Shown piece by piece: positions 1 to 11,227 of a stretch of 64,000 bases of DNA (position 1 is its first letter; the number at the start of each line of letters is the position of its first letter). The DNA comes from Candidatus Altimarinota bacterium (GTDB lineage Bacteria; Patescibacteriota; Gracilibacteria; BD1-5; UBA6164): NCBI GenBank assembly GCA_028689115.1, contig JAQTWV010000001.1, forward strand, positions 124,001 to 188,000, read 5' to 3'. Both the position numbers and the translations under genes were made by a program. The notes beneath the pieces were generated by a model. It ran no database searches. It was not told the origin of the DNA and worked only from the letters and a program-made list of their open reading frames with translations.

Positions 1-375
1 CCAAATAAAACAATATGATTAGTCGATTTTATTGAGTGAGGAACAGCAGAGTTATACAAAGATAAGAATTGAAATTATGGAATTAGAAATTGAAACTCTA
101 AAATTTGAAGGGATTTTATATATGGTACAACTATTATAAATGGTAAAAAATATATAGTTTATTCCCCTGGAATATGATATAATATAGATGTATTTTTAGA
201 ATCAGATTTGGAAGTATATAAAGAATACTTATCTAAGTATGGTGAAAAAAGAGTATATAATCTTGTTAAATCAATGGAACAATACTTAGAAAACTATCTA
301 AAAGATAATCCAAATTCTACTTTAGAAGAAGCATTAAAATGATGGGAAGTAATATTAAAAAAATTAACAAAATAA
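1..375 (+). CDS. Hypothetical protein, C-terminal part (5' end outside window)
   Basis: An open frame enters from the left edge and runs 124 codons to TAA at 373-375 when UGA is read as glycine; five of its glycines are UGA. The visible sequence is polar, with an acidic and aromatic stretch in the middle (VYKEYLSKYGEKRVYNLVKS) and a helical C-terminus. No family is recognised. It ends just ahead of a strong hairpin terminator shared with the convergent gene on the other strand. The start lies outside the window, so length and function are unknown. Confidence 0.6.
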
Positions 376-379
376 AACC

Positions 380-416
380 AAATAAGAAGCAGTGAAACTG
401 CTTCTTATTTGTTTTT
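380..416. terminator. Bidirectional hairpin terminator
   Basis: Perfect 14-bp stem (380-393 with 397-410), GAA loop, followed by T-rich sequence on the + side. It separates two convergent genes, and the stop codon of the minus-strand gene (405-407) lies inside the right arm. Confidence 0.85.
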
Positions 417-1046
417 AACTAATCATATATCTCATATTTTATATTCTCATGATTGATTATCTATATTTATTATAAGTGTATATTCTTCATTTTTTATGCT
501 TTTTACATCTAATACATCCATATATTTTTCTCAATAACGAATTTTGAAAATAATTTCAATGTAAGGTAATAAGTCTAATATTGTACTTGTATTTTTTTTG
601 TTTAATTTTATTGATATAGTGTTAAAACCTGGAAAAATTTTATTTTCAAAAAAAGAAATTATTTCTTTTTCTACTTCTTTATAAATTGAAATACGTTCTT
701 CTATATCACAATTTTCTCAATATAAATTGCAATTATCTTGCAATTTTTGTTCTATTGCTTTGATAACTCATTTTTCAAATTCTATATATTTATAATTTGA
801 CTCGAGCATTAGAACTGATAAAGTATTTACTAAATCATTTTTAATTTGTTTAGACTCTACACTTTCTTTTATAGGAGATGAAATTTTTACATCAGTATCT
901 GATAATAAATTATCAGCAATAGAATCTGATGTTTGTGTTCATAAAATAGCAGCAACAGAAATGGCTATAATCCTACTATAACTTTGTATTGATTCTGCTA
1001 ATCACTTTTTATTTTTATGTTTTAATTCAAATTCTAATTTTTCCAT
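405..1046 (-). CDS. Hypothetical protein with N-terminal hydrophobic segment
   Basis: 213 codons from ATG at 1046 to TAA at 405. Residues about 20-40 (SYSRIIAISVAAIL) form a hydrophobic stretch compatible with a signal peptide or membrane anchor. The rest is acidic and helical, with two cysteines around residue 105 (NCNLYGENC). It begins 2 nt after the stop of the upstream gene and is the last gene of a three-gene minus-strand operon. No family is recognised. The stop codon sits inside the downstream terminator hairpin. Confidence 0.65.
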
Positions 1047-1048
1047 AT

Positions 1049-1312
1049 TTATATTTTTGAAATTATTTCTTCGGGTGATTCTTCACTTATTGTATCATTG
1101 TATTCATCAATCTGATTTTTTCATTTAATAAGTGTATTATTTAATTCTTTTATAAGTTCATTTTGTTTTTTTGTATAATTTAAAAGTAAAACTAAAAGTT
1201 CTTTTTCTTTTGTTTCATCTAAATTTTTCAGTTTTTCTGAAATAATTTTCTCTAAATTAGGATTTAAGTCAAATATTTGTTTTAGTATTTGTAGTATTTC
1301 TTGTGATTTCAT
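1049..1312 (-). CDS. Small helical hypothetical protein
   Basis: 87 codons from ATG at 1312. It is Lys/Glu/Leu-rich with heptad-like leucine spacing, suggesting a coiled coil (LKNLDETKEKELLVLLLNY), and an acidic C-terminus (SEESPEEIISK). One in-frame UGA (Gly64) would truncate it under the standard code. It lies 22 nt after the upstream gene and 2 nt before the next one, consistent with one operon. No function can be assigned. Confidence 0.6.
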
Positions 1313-1334
1313 AGGGTAATTTTATAAATATATT

Positions 1335-1904
1335 TTATTTTCATATTTCATTTAATACTTTTTCTGTTCTTTTAATTCATGAATTTAAATATCCATTTTT
1401 TAATTCATTTGCTCATAATTCAAGAGAATTTGGTTTTTTTTCTGATTTTGAAACTTGTATATCCGGTTTTCAATTAGTTTTTTCAACACCATATTTATTA
1501 ATATCCGGTAATTTTCTAGCATTTATAATAGTATTATTAAGATTGTTTCATATACTATTTGCATCTAATCATAAAAGTTCTGATATTTGTATTGCCGCTA
1601 CTGTATTTAAATTATTAAGACTTAACATTAAATCATCATATCTTGCCTCAATATTTTTAGATCTTTTATCCATATATGGATTTTGAAAATTATTTTTTAT
1701 TTCGGCTATTATTTGTTTAAGTTTGACTCTAATTTCAGATATTTGATTTTGATTTAAATTAAGAGTTTCTCACAATTTTTTTAAACTTTCTTCATTTATT
1801 TTTCAATCATATTGAGTTACTAACTCTTGAGAATCTTTAGTTGTTTTTATTATATCTTTTCTTGAATAATCAATTAGATTATCTACATTTGGAATCTCTG
1901 CCAT
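1335..1904 (-). CDS. Hypothetical helical protein, first gene of a three-gene operon
   Basis: 189 codons from ATG at 1904 to TAA at 1335. It is soluble and strongly helical with long Asn/Lys/Glu stretches and no signal peptide. The middle (LNLNQNQISEIRVKLKQIIA) looks like a coiled coil. Eight UGA glycine codons are needed to keep it open. It leads a tight minus-strand operon with the two genes at 1049-1312 and 405-1046. The 150-nt gap to the divergent ABC transporter presumably holds both promoters. No family is recognised. Confidence 0.6.
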
Positions 1905-2054
1905 ATTTTTATAATTATAAATATATATTTTCACTATAATTATCTCATATAATAAGTTTTAAAGCAAAATAAAGTGTTATATTTTTTTATTTATATTTCA
2001 AAAAATGCTTGAATTAATTATAATCAGAGAAGTTAAAATTAAAAAAAAGTAATT

Positions 2055-3785
2055 ATGAAATCTTATCAGAAAATACTTAAGTTTTTTTCACTTATAAAAT
2101 ACAATAAAAAAGATTATGTATTTTATTTTTTACAGTCTATAATTAGAGCATTTCAACCATTAATTCATGTTATTTTTATAGAAAAAATAGTTTTTGCAAT
2201 AACAAAACAAGATATTTTTTTATTAGAAAAAACTTTGTATTTATATATATTTGTTATTTTTACTTATGAATTATTATGGTTTTTAACTCGTAAATTTTGA
2301 TGGGTTATAACTATACCTCAATCAGATAAAAATATTTATGATATGTATCTTAATAAGTTTATTCAAATGAATAATACTGAAGTAGAAAAAATATGAATTT
2401 GAAAGATTATAGCTATTCTTGAAAATTGAAGATTTAGGTGGTCAGAATCTCTAGCTGATTCTTTTGAAAAAGGGATCTGACTTTTTATACTTTTATCATA
2501 TGTTTTTTATATTACTTCTTCACATGGGATTTATTATACTATTTGATTTTTAATTTTACTTTTTTTATCTGTTAGTATCTTAGTTGTTGTAAATAATTAT
2601 CAATTTAGATATCGTAGAAGGAGATCAGAAATAAGAAATAATAGACTTCGTCTAATTACAAAAGTTCTTATGAGTAAAAATGAAATTTTACAAACAGATA
2701 GGATAAACTCAGAAATAGAAAAAATTGAAACTTATTCAAATGAAATGTCAGGGATAAATTTGGATATGTCAAATGGTAGAACAATTCAAAATAGAATAAT
2801 GCCTTTGTTTATAAGTATTTCACTTTTTGTTTTTGTTTCTTTTTTTTGAAGATTTGTTATTTCATGAGAGATGACATTAAGTCAATTTGTCTGAATAACT
2901 TCTATATTTTTGGTTATAAATTCTGCAATTGGTAATTTTATAGTTTTTTATTTAAATCTTACAAAAGAGTTTATAGATATAGAAAAACTTTGGGATTTCT
3001 TTGAAAATACACCAAAACTACAAGGTTATGATGAATGAAATGAATTTATTTATAAAAAATGAGATATAGAAATAAAAAATCTAACTTATAGTTATTTTGA
3101 GTGAAAAAATATATTTGAAAAATTTTATTTAAAAATAAAATGATGACAAATTACAGCACTTGTTTGAAATAGTGGTAGTTGAAAAACTACACTTGTGAAA
3201 CTAATTTCAGGTTATATAAAAGCTAATAGTTGAGATATAATAATAGATTGACAAAAACTATCAGAAATAAGTCTGAAAAGTTATTATAAAGATATAGGTT
3301 ATCTAACTCAAGAACCAAGTGTTTTTGATTGAAGTGTTTTAGAAAATCTGACTTATGCTATAAATAGGGAATTAGAAAATGATGAACTTATAGAAGTTAT
3401 AAAACAAGCAAATTGTGAATTTATTTATGATTTACAAGACTGAATTGAAACTCAAATTTGAGAAAAATGAGTTAGACTTAGTTGATGACAAAAGCAAAGA
3501 CTTGCAATAGCAAAAATTATGCTTAAAAATCCAAAAATAATTATCTTGGATGAACCAACTTCAGCACTTGATAGTTTTAGTGAAGAACAAATTACCAAAG
3601 CAATGAACAATTTATTTGTTTGAAGAACTGTTATAGTTATAGCTCATAGATTGCAAACGGTTAGACATGCACACAACATATTTGTTATGGAAAATTCTCA
3701 AATAAAAGAATCATGAACTCATGATGATTTGATAAAAAAATGATGAATTTATGCTAAAATGCTTGAATTGCAAAGTGGGTTTTAA
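2055..3785 (+). CDS. ABC transporter, fused membrane and ATPase domains (exporter type)
   Basis: 576 residues, the usual length of an ABC half-exporter. The N-terminal ~330 residues contain several hydrophobic segments (type IV exporter membrane domain). The C-terminal ATPase has Walker A GNSGSGKT near residue 371, Q-loop (GYLTQEP), signature RLSGGQKQRL near 477, Walker [13 protein letters not shown] near 497 and the H-loop VIAHR near 530. Several invariant glycines of Walker A and the signature are UGA. It would form a dimer exporting a lipid, peptide or drug; the substrate is not visible. A link to the RiPP cluster 4 kb downstream is possible but unsupported. A weak promoter (TATAAT at 2019-2024) precedes it. 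Confidence 0.92.
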
Positions 3786-3817
3786 AAAAGAAGAAGTTTT
3801 TAAACTTCTTCTTTTTT
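3784..3817. terminator. Bidirectional hairpin terminator
   Basis: 16-bp perfect stem (3784-3799 with 3802-3817) with a two-base loop and A/T runs on both sides, so it can act for both convergent genes. Nearly the same sequence recurs at 6057-6091. The stop codon of the minus-strand gene lies at the loop. Confidence 0.85.
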
Positions 3818-5986
3818 TCTATCTTTTCACCATGAATAATACATACTTCTTCATATAATTGTTCATACAAGTTCTTTGTAATTTCTTTTTACTTGTCAAA
3901 CTCTTGTTTTTCTTGACTCTATAGCTGCATTTTTAATTAAATTTAAGATTTTATTTTCATTTACACTTGAATCATATCACTCTAATCTTTGACTAACTCT
4001 ACAAGCAAAAATATCTACTTTTCAATAATATCAACTTTGCATTGTTAAATTTGATAAATCATTTAAGGTTCTTCAACTGCATGTATTATCATCAAAAATA
4101 ATAGCATGGTTTAATCAACTTAAAAATCTTTTCATTTCTTCAGAACTAAATTCTTCCATATATTCTAAAAAAGGATAATCTACTATTTTTAAAAAATCTG
4201 ACGCATTCTTTAAATCATAAATAGAGTAAACAATATTTCATAAATTTATAAGTATATTTTTTCAATGTAATCTTTCAAAAGTATGTTTTGCAAAATATCA
4301 TACAATACTTCATCAGTAATTAACACTCAAAATATGGAGACTTTCATCTTTTAATCAATTTATATGCAAATGATTATATGCATTTTGAGCTGTATTAATC
4401 ATTACTATAGGATGATTTTCTTCTCTATGTAAACGAATTAATTTTTTTAATGAATTTCTTTTAGCATCTTTATAAGCTACATTTTTTCCTTTTTCAAATT
4501 CAACTGGAGCTTTTTTATTTTGTTTTAATGCTTTTCTTTTTTCTTTTTCATGTGATATTAATCATTTTTGATCAAGAATTTCTCAGTATTTTTCAATTTG
4601 CTCTAATAATTTTCAAAATAACTCTATACTAGCACTAAATAATTCAACACTACTTTCATCATATCACATATCAATTTCTTTTAAATCTGTATTTAATCAA
4701 GCAGTAGCATAAATATAAGATTCTGGTTTATCTCAAATTAATATATCAATAAAGTATCAAATATTTGCATCAAGTTCTATTGCTAAATCTCTATTTGTTT
4801 CATTTTCATTTATAGTTTTTTCTTGAAATGTTTTGAATTCTTTTATTAAATCAGGATTTATTTTTTTTATATATTCTAATTGATCTTTTCTTAAAACTAA
4901 ATTTCATTCGAAATCAGGATTAAAGAAGTTTTTATTAAATAAAATTTGAGACATATTTTGCATAAATGCTAATATATTTATCTTTGCATCTATCATTCAT
5001 AAAATTACTTTTTTAAAAGAATTTGATATATCACTATAAACATATTTTCTAAAAACTTCATCAATATCTAATTTTAATATATTTTTTATATTATTAAATC
5101 ATACACTATTGTAAGCTATAAATTTAACTATACTATCAATATGTTGTAAATATAATTGTCTATGATATGGATTTTTTAAATCTAAAGGTAATTTTATTTT
5201 ATTAACCATTTTTAAAAAATCCTCTATTAATATAACTAATTTATTTAACTCATTTTTTGTTTTTTCATTAAATTTTTTATCAGGAGAGCTATTAGTATTA
5301 TCGATTGCAATTTTTATTAATTCTATTTTTTGTCTAGAAAATAATTGATTTATTTCTTTACTAAATTCTCAATAATTTTCCATTATATTGTAATTTGTCC
5401 ATCCTGAAAAAAAATCTAGAAACATTTTTAAGTGTTGATCAATTCTATTATAACTTCTATATAATTCTTTTTTAAATTCTTCAAAATTTATATTATTTAT
5501 TTCGTAATCATTTATTGATGTATTTTTTTCAACCTCTCAAATATCTAAACTATCAAATAAAAAATAATATTTATTATTTCTAAAATTTAGAGAATTACCT
5601 CAAAAATAACAAAAATCATCAAAAAGAGCCCTTATAAAAGGATGTTCTTCTATTGGAATTTCTATTTTTTTCTTTCATCACTCAATTTCTTCTCAAACTA
5701 AAAATAGTGATCATACTATTTCTTCTAAATCTTCCATTGATAATTTTATTCATCAATCATGATAAAACATTGAAAGTAATTTTTTTTCATCAAGTCAAAC
5801 TACTTCTTTAAGTAATTTAATTTTTTCAGCCATTATTTCATCTACTTTTTCTTGAGTCGATAATGTTTTATTTTCTATTGTATAATTTCAATTATTATTT
5901 GCTATATGACTAAAAACAAATCAAACATTAAATAGACTTTTTTCATCAATTGGTAAATCTTCTTTTGAGCAACTAATTTGAATCAT
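3800..5986 (-). CDS. Large protein with C-terminal phosphoribosyltransferase-like domain
   Basis: 728 codons. The N-terminal ~480 residues are helical and not recognised. The C-terminal part reads like a type I phosphoribosyltransferase fold: near residues 625-640 there is AIIFDDNTCSGRTL, matching the PRPP-binding pattern of hydrophobics, two acids and a Thr/Ser-Gly-x-Thr loop. About 80 residues earlier LHILSVNYGGSIVGYF could be the first PRTase strand and loop. Such PRTase-like domains at the end of large proteins occur in nucleotide salvage and in some phage and conflict proteins; which applies here is unknown. It ends in KKEEV, encoded by the terminator stem. Confidence 0.6.
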
Positions 5987-6056
5987 AATTATTTTTAAAA
6001 TATACTATTACTTAATAATAAATAAAATATATGGATAGTCAAATTAAATAACATTT

Positions 6057-6091
6057 AAAAAAGAAGAAGTTTTTAAACTTCTTCTTTTTTT
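6057..6091. terminator. Hairpin terminator downstream of lysS
   Basis: Same 16-bp stem (6057-6072 with 6075-6090) and loop as at 3784-3817. The lysS stop codon at 6073-6075 is inside the hairpin, so the last codons (KKEEV) are encoded by the stem. Confidence 0.8.
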
Positions 6092-7674
6092 GCTTCACCT
6101 TGTTTTTCACTCTTCATAAGAGGGAATAATACTACATCTCTTAAGTTTTCTTGTTCTGTCAAAAGAGAAAAAACTCTTTCAATTCACATTCACCAACCAG
6201 ATTGACAAGGCATACCATATTCCATAGCAAGTACGAAATCATCATCTCAGCTAGTTGCTTCTTCATCTCACATATCTTTTGCTTTTGCTTGATTATCAAA
6301 ATTTGCTTTTTGTATAGCTGGATCAACAAGCTCACTATATGCTTTTATTATTTCCCAACCATTAACAACAACTTGAAATTGTTCAACTATTTCAGGATTA
6401 TCATCATTTTGACGAGCAAGAGGTTGCATAGTTTTTGGATAGTTGTAAACAAATGCTGGACCTACTATACTTGGTCTTAATACTTTTTTAAATAAATAAT
6501 CTATCAAAGTAGGAACCACCATTTTATCCATTCATTCAAATTGAATTCAAGCTGTTTTTATGTCAGATAGTAATTTTGCTTCATCTCAAATTACATATTT
6601 AGAAACATCAATTCCACAAACTTCTTTTATACCTTCTATATAATCTATTCTTTGCCAAGGAGTTTGGAAGTTTACCATTTTTTCTACTCAAGCTTTATCT
6701 TTTACTAAAACTTCTTTTTTAAGTTCTGGAATATTTTTAAATATGAAATCAAACATTTCTTCTGTAAATCTCATATTGTCTTCATAATTCCAAAAACAAG
6801 CGTAGTGTTCTATAGCAGAAAATTCTTGCATATGACTTGGATCACTTCATTCATTTCTGAAATTTCTTGTAAATTCTACTACTCTTTCAAATCTACCAAC
6901 TGTAACTCTTTTTAGATATGTTTCAGGACTAATTCTTAGGAAAAAATCTTCATCAAAATCATTGTGATGAGTTATAAAAGGAGCAGCAGCAGCTCAGCTT
7001 GCTGCATTCCCTAAAACTGGAGTTTCTACTTCTAAGAAGCTATTATTATCATAAAAATCTCTAAGAGTTTTTATGAAACGACTTCTCATAACAAATCTAT
7101 TATAAGAATCATCATCCATAATCATATCTAGATATCTTTGTCTATAAATAGATTCTTTGTCAGTAAGCCCGTGAAATTTTTCTGGAAGTGGTCTTATAGC
7201 TTTACTAAGTATTTGAAATTCATTTACAAAAATAGTTAATTCTCAGTGTTTTGTTAAAAATAAATCACCTTTTATTCAGATATAATCTCAAACTTGGCAA
7301 AATTTTTCAGCAACCTTAAAAGCAGATTTTTCTTCTCATCCTAAAACTATACTAGAAACTAATTTTTTTCCAGTATTGAAAACAACTTTATCTCTTGCAA
7401 AACAAAATTGTATATCACCAGATGCATCTCTTATCTTACCAAAAATAAGTTTTCACATACCTCTAGAAGACATGATTCTTCCAGCTGTTTGAAAAGTATT
7501 TTCACTTCAAGATTCCATAAGAGTATCTACATCTTTGTATTCGTTTTCGCTTGTTTTTCTTATAGTTACAATATCTTGTTTTCCTCTATAATTATTTGCA
7601 TAACAAATAACTCAAGCATCTTTTAAGTTTTGTATTTTCTCTTGTCTATCAAGGGATTCTCTAGAATAATCCAT
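6073..7674 (-). CDS. lysS: Lysyl-tRNA synthetase, class II
   Basis: 533 codons, close to the ~500 of bacterial class II LysRS. The N-terminal OB-fold anticodon-binding domain (about residues 50-150; [20 protein letters not shown]) is followed by the class II core: motif 1 region around [18 protein letters not shown], motif 2 (FTRNFRNEG) and motif 3 with GWGMGIERVF near the C-terminus. It charges tRNA-Lys in the cytoplasm. Several conserved glycines are UGA. It is a single gene with convergent/divergent neighbours and ends inside the downstream terminator. Confidence 0.95.
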
Positions 7675-7968
7675 CTTACAATAATATTATAAATTAAATT
7701 AATTGCTTTTAAATATATGGATAAAGGCTTAAAAATCAATTTTTTTAGTTTTTTTCATCAAAATCGTAGGTATAAATACATAATCAATTATCTTATGTTT
7801 TCATTCACTTCATTTTATTATTTTTAGTATATATTATTTTTCTAAAAGCTGTATTTCATTATAGATTCTGTCTAAGGCTTATTGACTTTTTTCTAAAAAA
7901 AATTATAAATACATAGACAAAGAAAAGTCAAAAAAACTCTTGTAATTTTATATTATAACTTAGTTATT

Positions 7969-8109
7969 ATGGTGTTAAAACCTTCTGAAATTGAGTTCAT
8001 TAAAGATGAACCAGCATTTCTTTTAAATAACTGAAGTACAGTTATGCCTACAACTAGAGTTGTAATAGAAGATTCTAAAGAACAAATAAATAATGTTTGT
8101 TCTAAATAG
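7969..8109 (+). CDS. Candidate RiPP precursor peptide
   Basis: 46 codons, ATG at 7969 to TAG at 8107. It is followed by a terminator and then by four peptide-modifying enzymes. The N-terminal half (about residues 1-19, KPSEIEFIKDEPAFLL) is acidic/hydrophobic like a leader. The C-terminal half, from about NNGST, contains Ser, Thr and one Cys (S23, T24, T28, T29, S36, C44, S45), the residues that YcaO enzymes cyclise. Gly22 is a UGA codon, so standard-code gene finders would cut the peptide in half. There is no obvious double-glycine cleavage site. The precursor role is inferred from size, position and composition; homology to a known family was not recognised. Confidence 0.6.
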
Positions 8110-8111
8110 AT

Positions 8112-8146
8112 AAAATTAAGGAGGCAATCCTCCTTAATTTTAATTT
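8112..8146 (+). terminator. Terminator between precursor and biosynthetic genes
   Basis: Perfect 13-bp stem (8112-8124 with 8129-8141), CAAT loop and a T-rich tail starting 2 nt after the stop of the small peptide gene. Partial terminators here commonly let RiPP precursors be made in excess over the enzymes; that role is inference. Confidence 0.8.
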
Positions 8147-8170
8147 TTTATATTTTAAAAATATGTAAAA

Positions 8171-9442
8171 ATGAATACAAAATTTAAATTATGAAATATT
8201 ATACTTAGAAAAGAATTTTTTTGATGAATTATATACAATCATACTATAAAAAACTATAAACAAATTAATAAAGATGCTTATTTAATACTTAGATTATTAA
8301 ATAAACCATTAACTATTAATGAATTAATAAATACGCTTAAATTAAGTGATTTAGATATTGAAATACAAGATTTAGAAAAATTTTTTAATGACTTTTCTAA
8401 AGATAAAACTATTATTGTAGATAGTGATGAAAGTGATTCTGAAGCAATGATATTTTTTGATAATATTGATTATAAAGATATGAAGACAGATAGGTTAAAT
8501 GCACCTACAAATATGTCTATATATATTACTCAGAGATGTCCAAAAGCATGTAAGCATTGTGTTAGCAGATCAGCGCCAAATGCACCTCATGATTATGAAT
8601 TAAATAAAGAACAATGGTTTAAAGTTTTAAAAGATATTAGAAATTCTTGAGTAACAACAATAGTTATTAGTTGAGGTGAACCAATGATAAAAGAAAATAT
8701 ATTTGATATTATAGAGGAGGCAGATAGATTAAAATTATCACTTATTTTGTTATCTGACTATGATGAAATGACAGAAAACATTGCTAATAGAATAAAAAAT
8801 ATAAAAAATTTAGAAGATTTCCAAGTTAGTTTAGATTGAGCAACTGAAAAAACTCATGATTGGATGAGATGAGAATGATCTTTTGAAAAATCTAAAAAAC
8901 GTATGAAATTATTAGCAAACGCATGAATAAAATATACAGTTTCAAGTGTAATACATAAAAACAATTTATTTGAATTAGAATCTATGGTTAAATTAGTAAA
9001 TGAATTGTGAGCAACATTTCATTATATCTCACCATTATCACCATATGGACGCTGATTTTTTATGAATAAATATTTATTATCTGATGATGAATTAAAAATT
9101 TTATGACAATCATATATAAAATATGTTAGAGATTGATTAGTTAGAACAAGAAATTCATATTGGGTTAATAATGTTGGTAAGGCTGATGATAAAGATTTTC
9201 ACCCATTTAAAAAATCATTAACTTTGATTAGTAATTGATTTTATAATTTTTCTGTAAAGTGGCAATGAGATTGTTATTTAGACTCAAAATTATGATCAAG
9301 TGGGACATTAAAATTATGAAATGTTTTAGAAAATAGTATACTTGAAATTTGGAATAATCCTAAGCTTGATAAATTACGTTGAACATATTGAGAAAATAAA
9401 AGTATATATATAAATGAAGAAAATATTAATAACTATATTTAA
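8171..9442 (+). CDS. Radical SAM enzyme with RRE/PqqD-like N-terminus and degenerate SPASM region
   Basis: 423 residues. Residues ~25-90 look like a small winged-helix (PqqD/RRE) domain that could bind a leader peptide. The radical SAM core starts at ITQRCPKACKHC with C123, C127 and C130 (CxxxCxxC) for the 4Fe-4S cluster, followed by VVISGGEPM, the SAM-binding GGEP-type motif. The C-terminus has the SPASM/twitch-like tail (LGNVLENSILEIWNNPKL), but only one cysteine (C368) is visible there, so extra clusters are probably reduced or absent. It is the first enzyme gene after the candidate precursor and 3 nt ahead of a methyltransferase. Likely a peptide-modifying enzyme; the reaction cannot be told from sequence. 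Confidence 0.85.
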
Positions 9443-9445
9443 AAT

Positions 9446-10153
9446 ATGTATGAAAATTTTGCAAAATATTATGATAAATTAATGTGAGATAGATCAAATT
9501 ATATTGTATTTATAGATAGAATTATTATTCAATATAATTTAAATCCTAAAAATATATTAGATATAGCTTGTTGAACTTGAAAAATTCTTAGCAAACTTAA
9601 TGATAATTATACTAAATATGGAGTAGATTTATCGGAAAATATGTTAGAAATAGCTAAAAAAAATGTAGTTAAGTGAATATTCTATAAACAAGATATGAGA
9701 GAATTACATTTTGATATTATGAAATTTGATTTTGTAACTTGTTTATTTGATTCTATAAATCATTTAGTTGATTTTTCTGATTGGGAAAAAGTATTTAATA
9801 AATCATATGATTTATTAAATACTAATTGAATATTTTTATTTGATATAAATACTAAAACAAAATTAGAAAAAGTATCAAAATATAAACCAATTATGTATGA
9901 AATAGGTAATGATATAATATTTTTTACAACAGAAGATAAATGAAATTGAATAGTAAAGTGGAATATAAAATTTTTTGAAAATACTAATTGAAATAATTTT
10001 AATTTATTTCATGAAAATATTGAAGAAAATTCTTTTAAAATAGACAAAATCAAAAAATCTTTAAATAAATTTTCTAAAATAATAATTGTTGATGAAAATT
10101 TTAATATAGCAAATGATAATTCTGATAGAATATTTTTTATTTGTATTAAATAG
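9446..10153 (+). CDS. Class I SAM-dependent methyltransferase
   Basis: 235 residues. Motif I NILDIACGTGKIL lies near residue 40, with both glycines encoded by UGA, followed by YGVDLSENMLEIAKKN (acidic end of strand 2) and DFVTCLFDSINHL (motif IV region): the Rossmann methyltransferase signature. It starts 3 nt after the radical SAM gene and 6 nt before the SagB-like gene, so it is translated with the cluster. In this context N-, O- or C-methylation of the modified peptide is a reasonable inference; small-molecule targets are not excluded. Confidence 0.85.
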
Positions 10154-10159
10154 ATTTTT

Positions 10160-11227
10160 ATGTATTTAAAAATTAATACTTCAATTAATTATATGTTTGA
10201 TTGAAGTAAGTTTGTTATTTTTTTCCATACTAATAATATTGAAATTAAAAATAAAGTTTTTGCTAAAGCTATATCTATTTTTTTTGTAAATAATTTTAAA
10301 AAAGTATTTATAAAATTAGATTTTGTAAATACTTTTAATAATGAAAAAATATTAGATCAAGAGTGAGTAGAATCAATTTATGATCTATTTATAAAAAATG
10401 ATATTTTTATAAATCAAAAAGAATTTTATAAGGAACTATTATATATTTCAAAAAAATGGTATAATCCATATAATATTTCTCTTAAGTTAGATTATAAATA
10501 TTCAGATATTCCATATTATTATGACAATTGATTTTTATCTAAAGATTTAGTGGATTTAGATAATTTAGAATATAAAAATCTTAAATATAGAAGATCATTT
10601 AGAACAGAATATATATATAAAGAAAATGATATTACTAATGATTTATTAAAATTACTTAGGATATCTTATTGAAATATTGATTATAGAGAACACAGGCATG
10701 TATGTAATTGATCTAAAATTTCTACAATTCATAAAACTGTACCATCTGCTGGTGGTTTTTATAATATAGTTTTGTTTTCTATTTTAGATAATTGAAATTT
10801 ATATTATTTTAATTGAAAAGATAATATATTAATTTCTAGTTCATTAAATTATTTAGATATATTATGAAAAATACTTACTAAATCAGCAATATGGGCCGAT
10901 AATGATTCGAAATGAGCTATTCAGTTTTTAAATATAGATAATACAAAATGAGTAGTTATTGCATTTTGATTAATTGATAAAATTTATAAAAAATATTATA
11001 ATAAAAGCTTACCTTTTCTTTTATTAGAGGCAGGACATATTTATCAAAATTTATCATTATTCAGTAATGATTTTAATATTGGTACTTTGGAAATTTGAAG
11101 TGTAGTTGAAGAAAATATTTCTAATCTAATAGCAAATAATATTAATAATGACTTTATAAAATCTTTATTTGAAGATAAAAAATTATTATATTTAAATACT
11201 ATGTTTATATGATATATAAAAGAATAA
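10160..11227 (+). CDS. SagB/McbC-type nitroreductase-fold oxidoreductase
   Basis: 355 residues. The C-terminal ~200 residues match the FMN-dependent SagB family: an RRSFR element near residue 152, TVPSAGGFYNIVLF near 195, and LLLEAGHIYQNLSLFSNDF near 290 followed by GTLEIG. These correspond to the FMN-binding Arg, the SAGA(L)Y loop and the AGH.xQN motif of azoline dehydrogenases. In thiazole/oxazole peptide pathways this enzyme oxidises azolines to azoles. The N-terminal ~130 residues are not recognised. It overlaps the YcaO gene by 19 nt, indicating co-translation. Confidence 0.85.

Noticed and set aside
2055-3785. ABC exporter as the dedicated RiPP exporter
   Set aside because: It is separated from the cluster by two unrelated minus-strand genes and lacks a peptidase C39 domain, so a link is only speculative.
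6151-6480. Plus-strand ORF opposite lysS
   Set aside because: It lies entirely antisense to the clear LysRS gene and has no family-like features; it is a shadow frame. The same applies to other antisense frames, such as those at 19692-20012 and 45342-45677.
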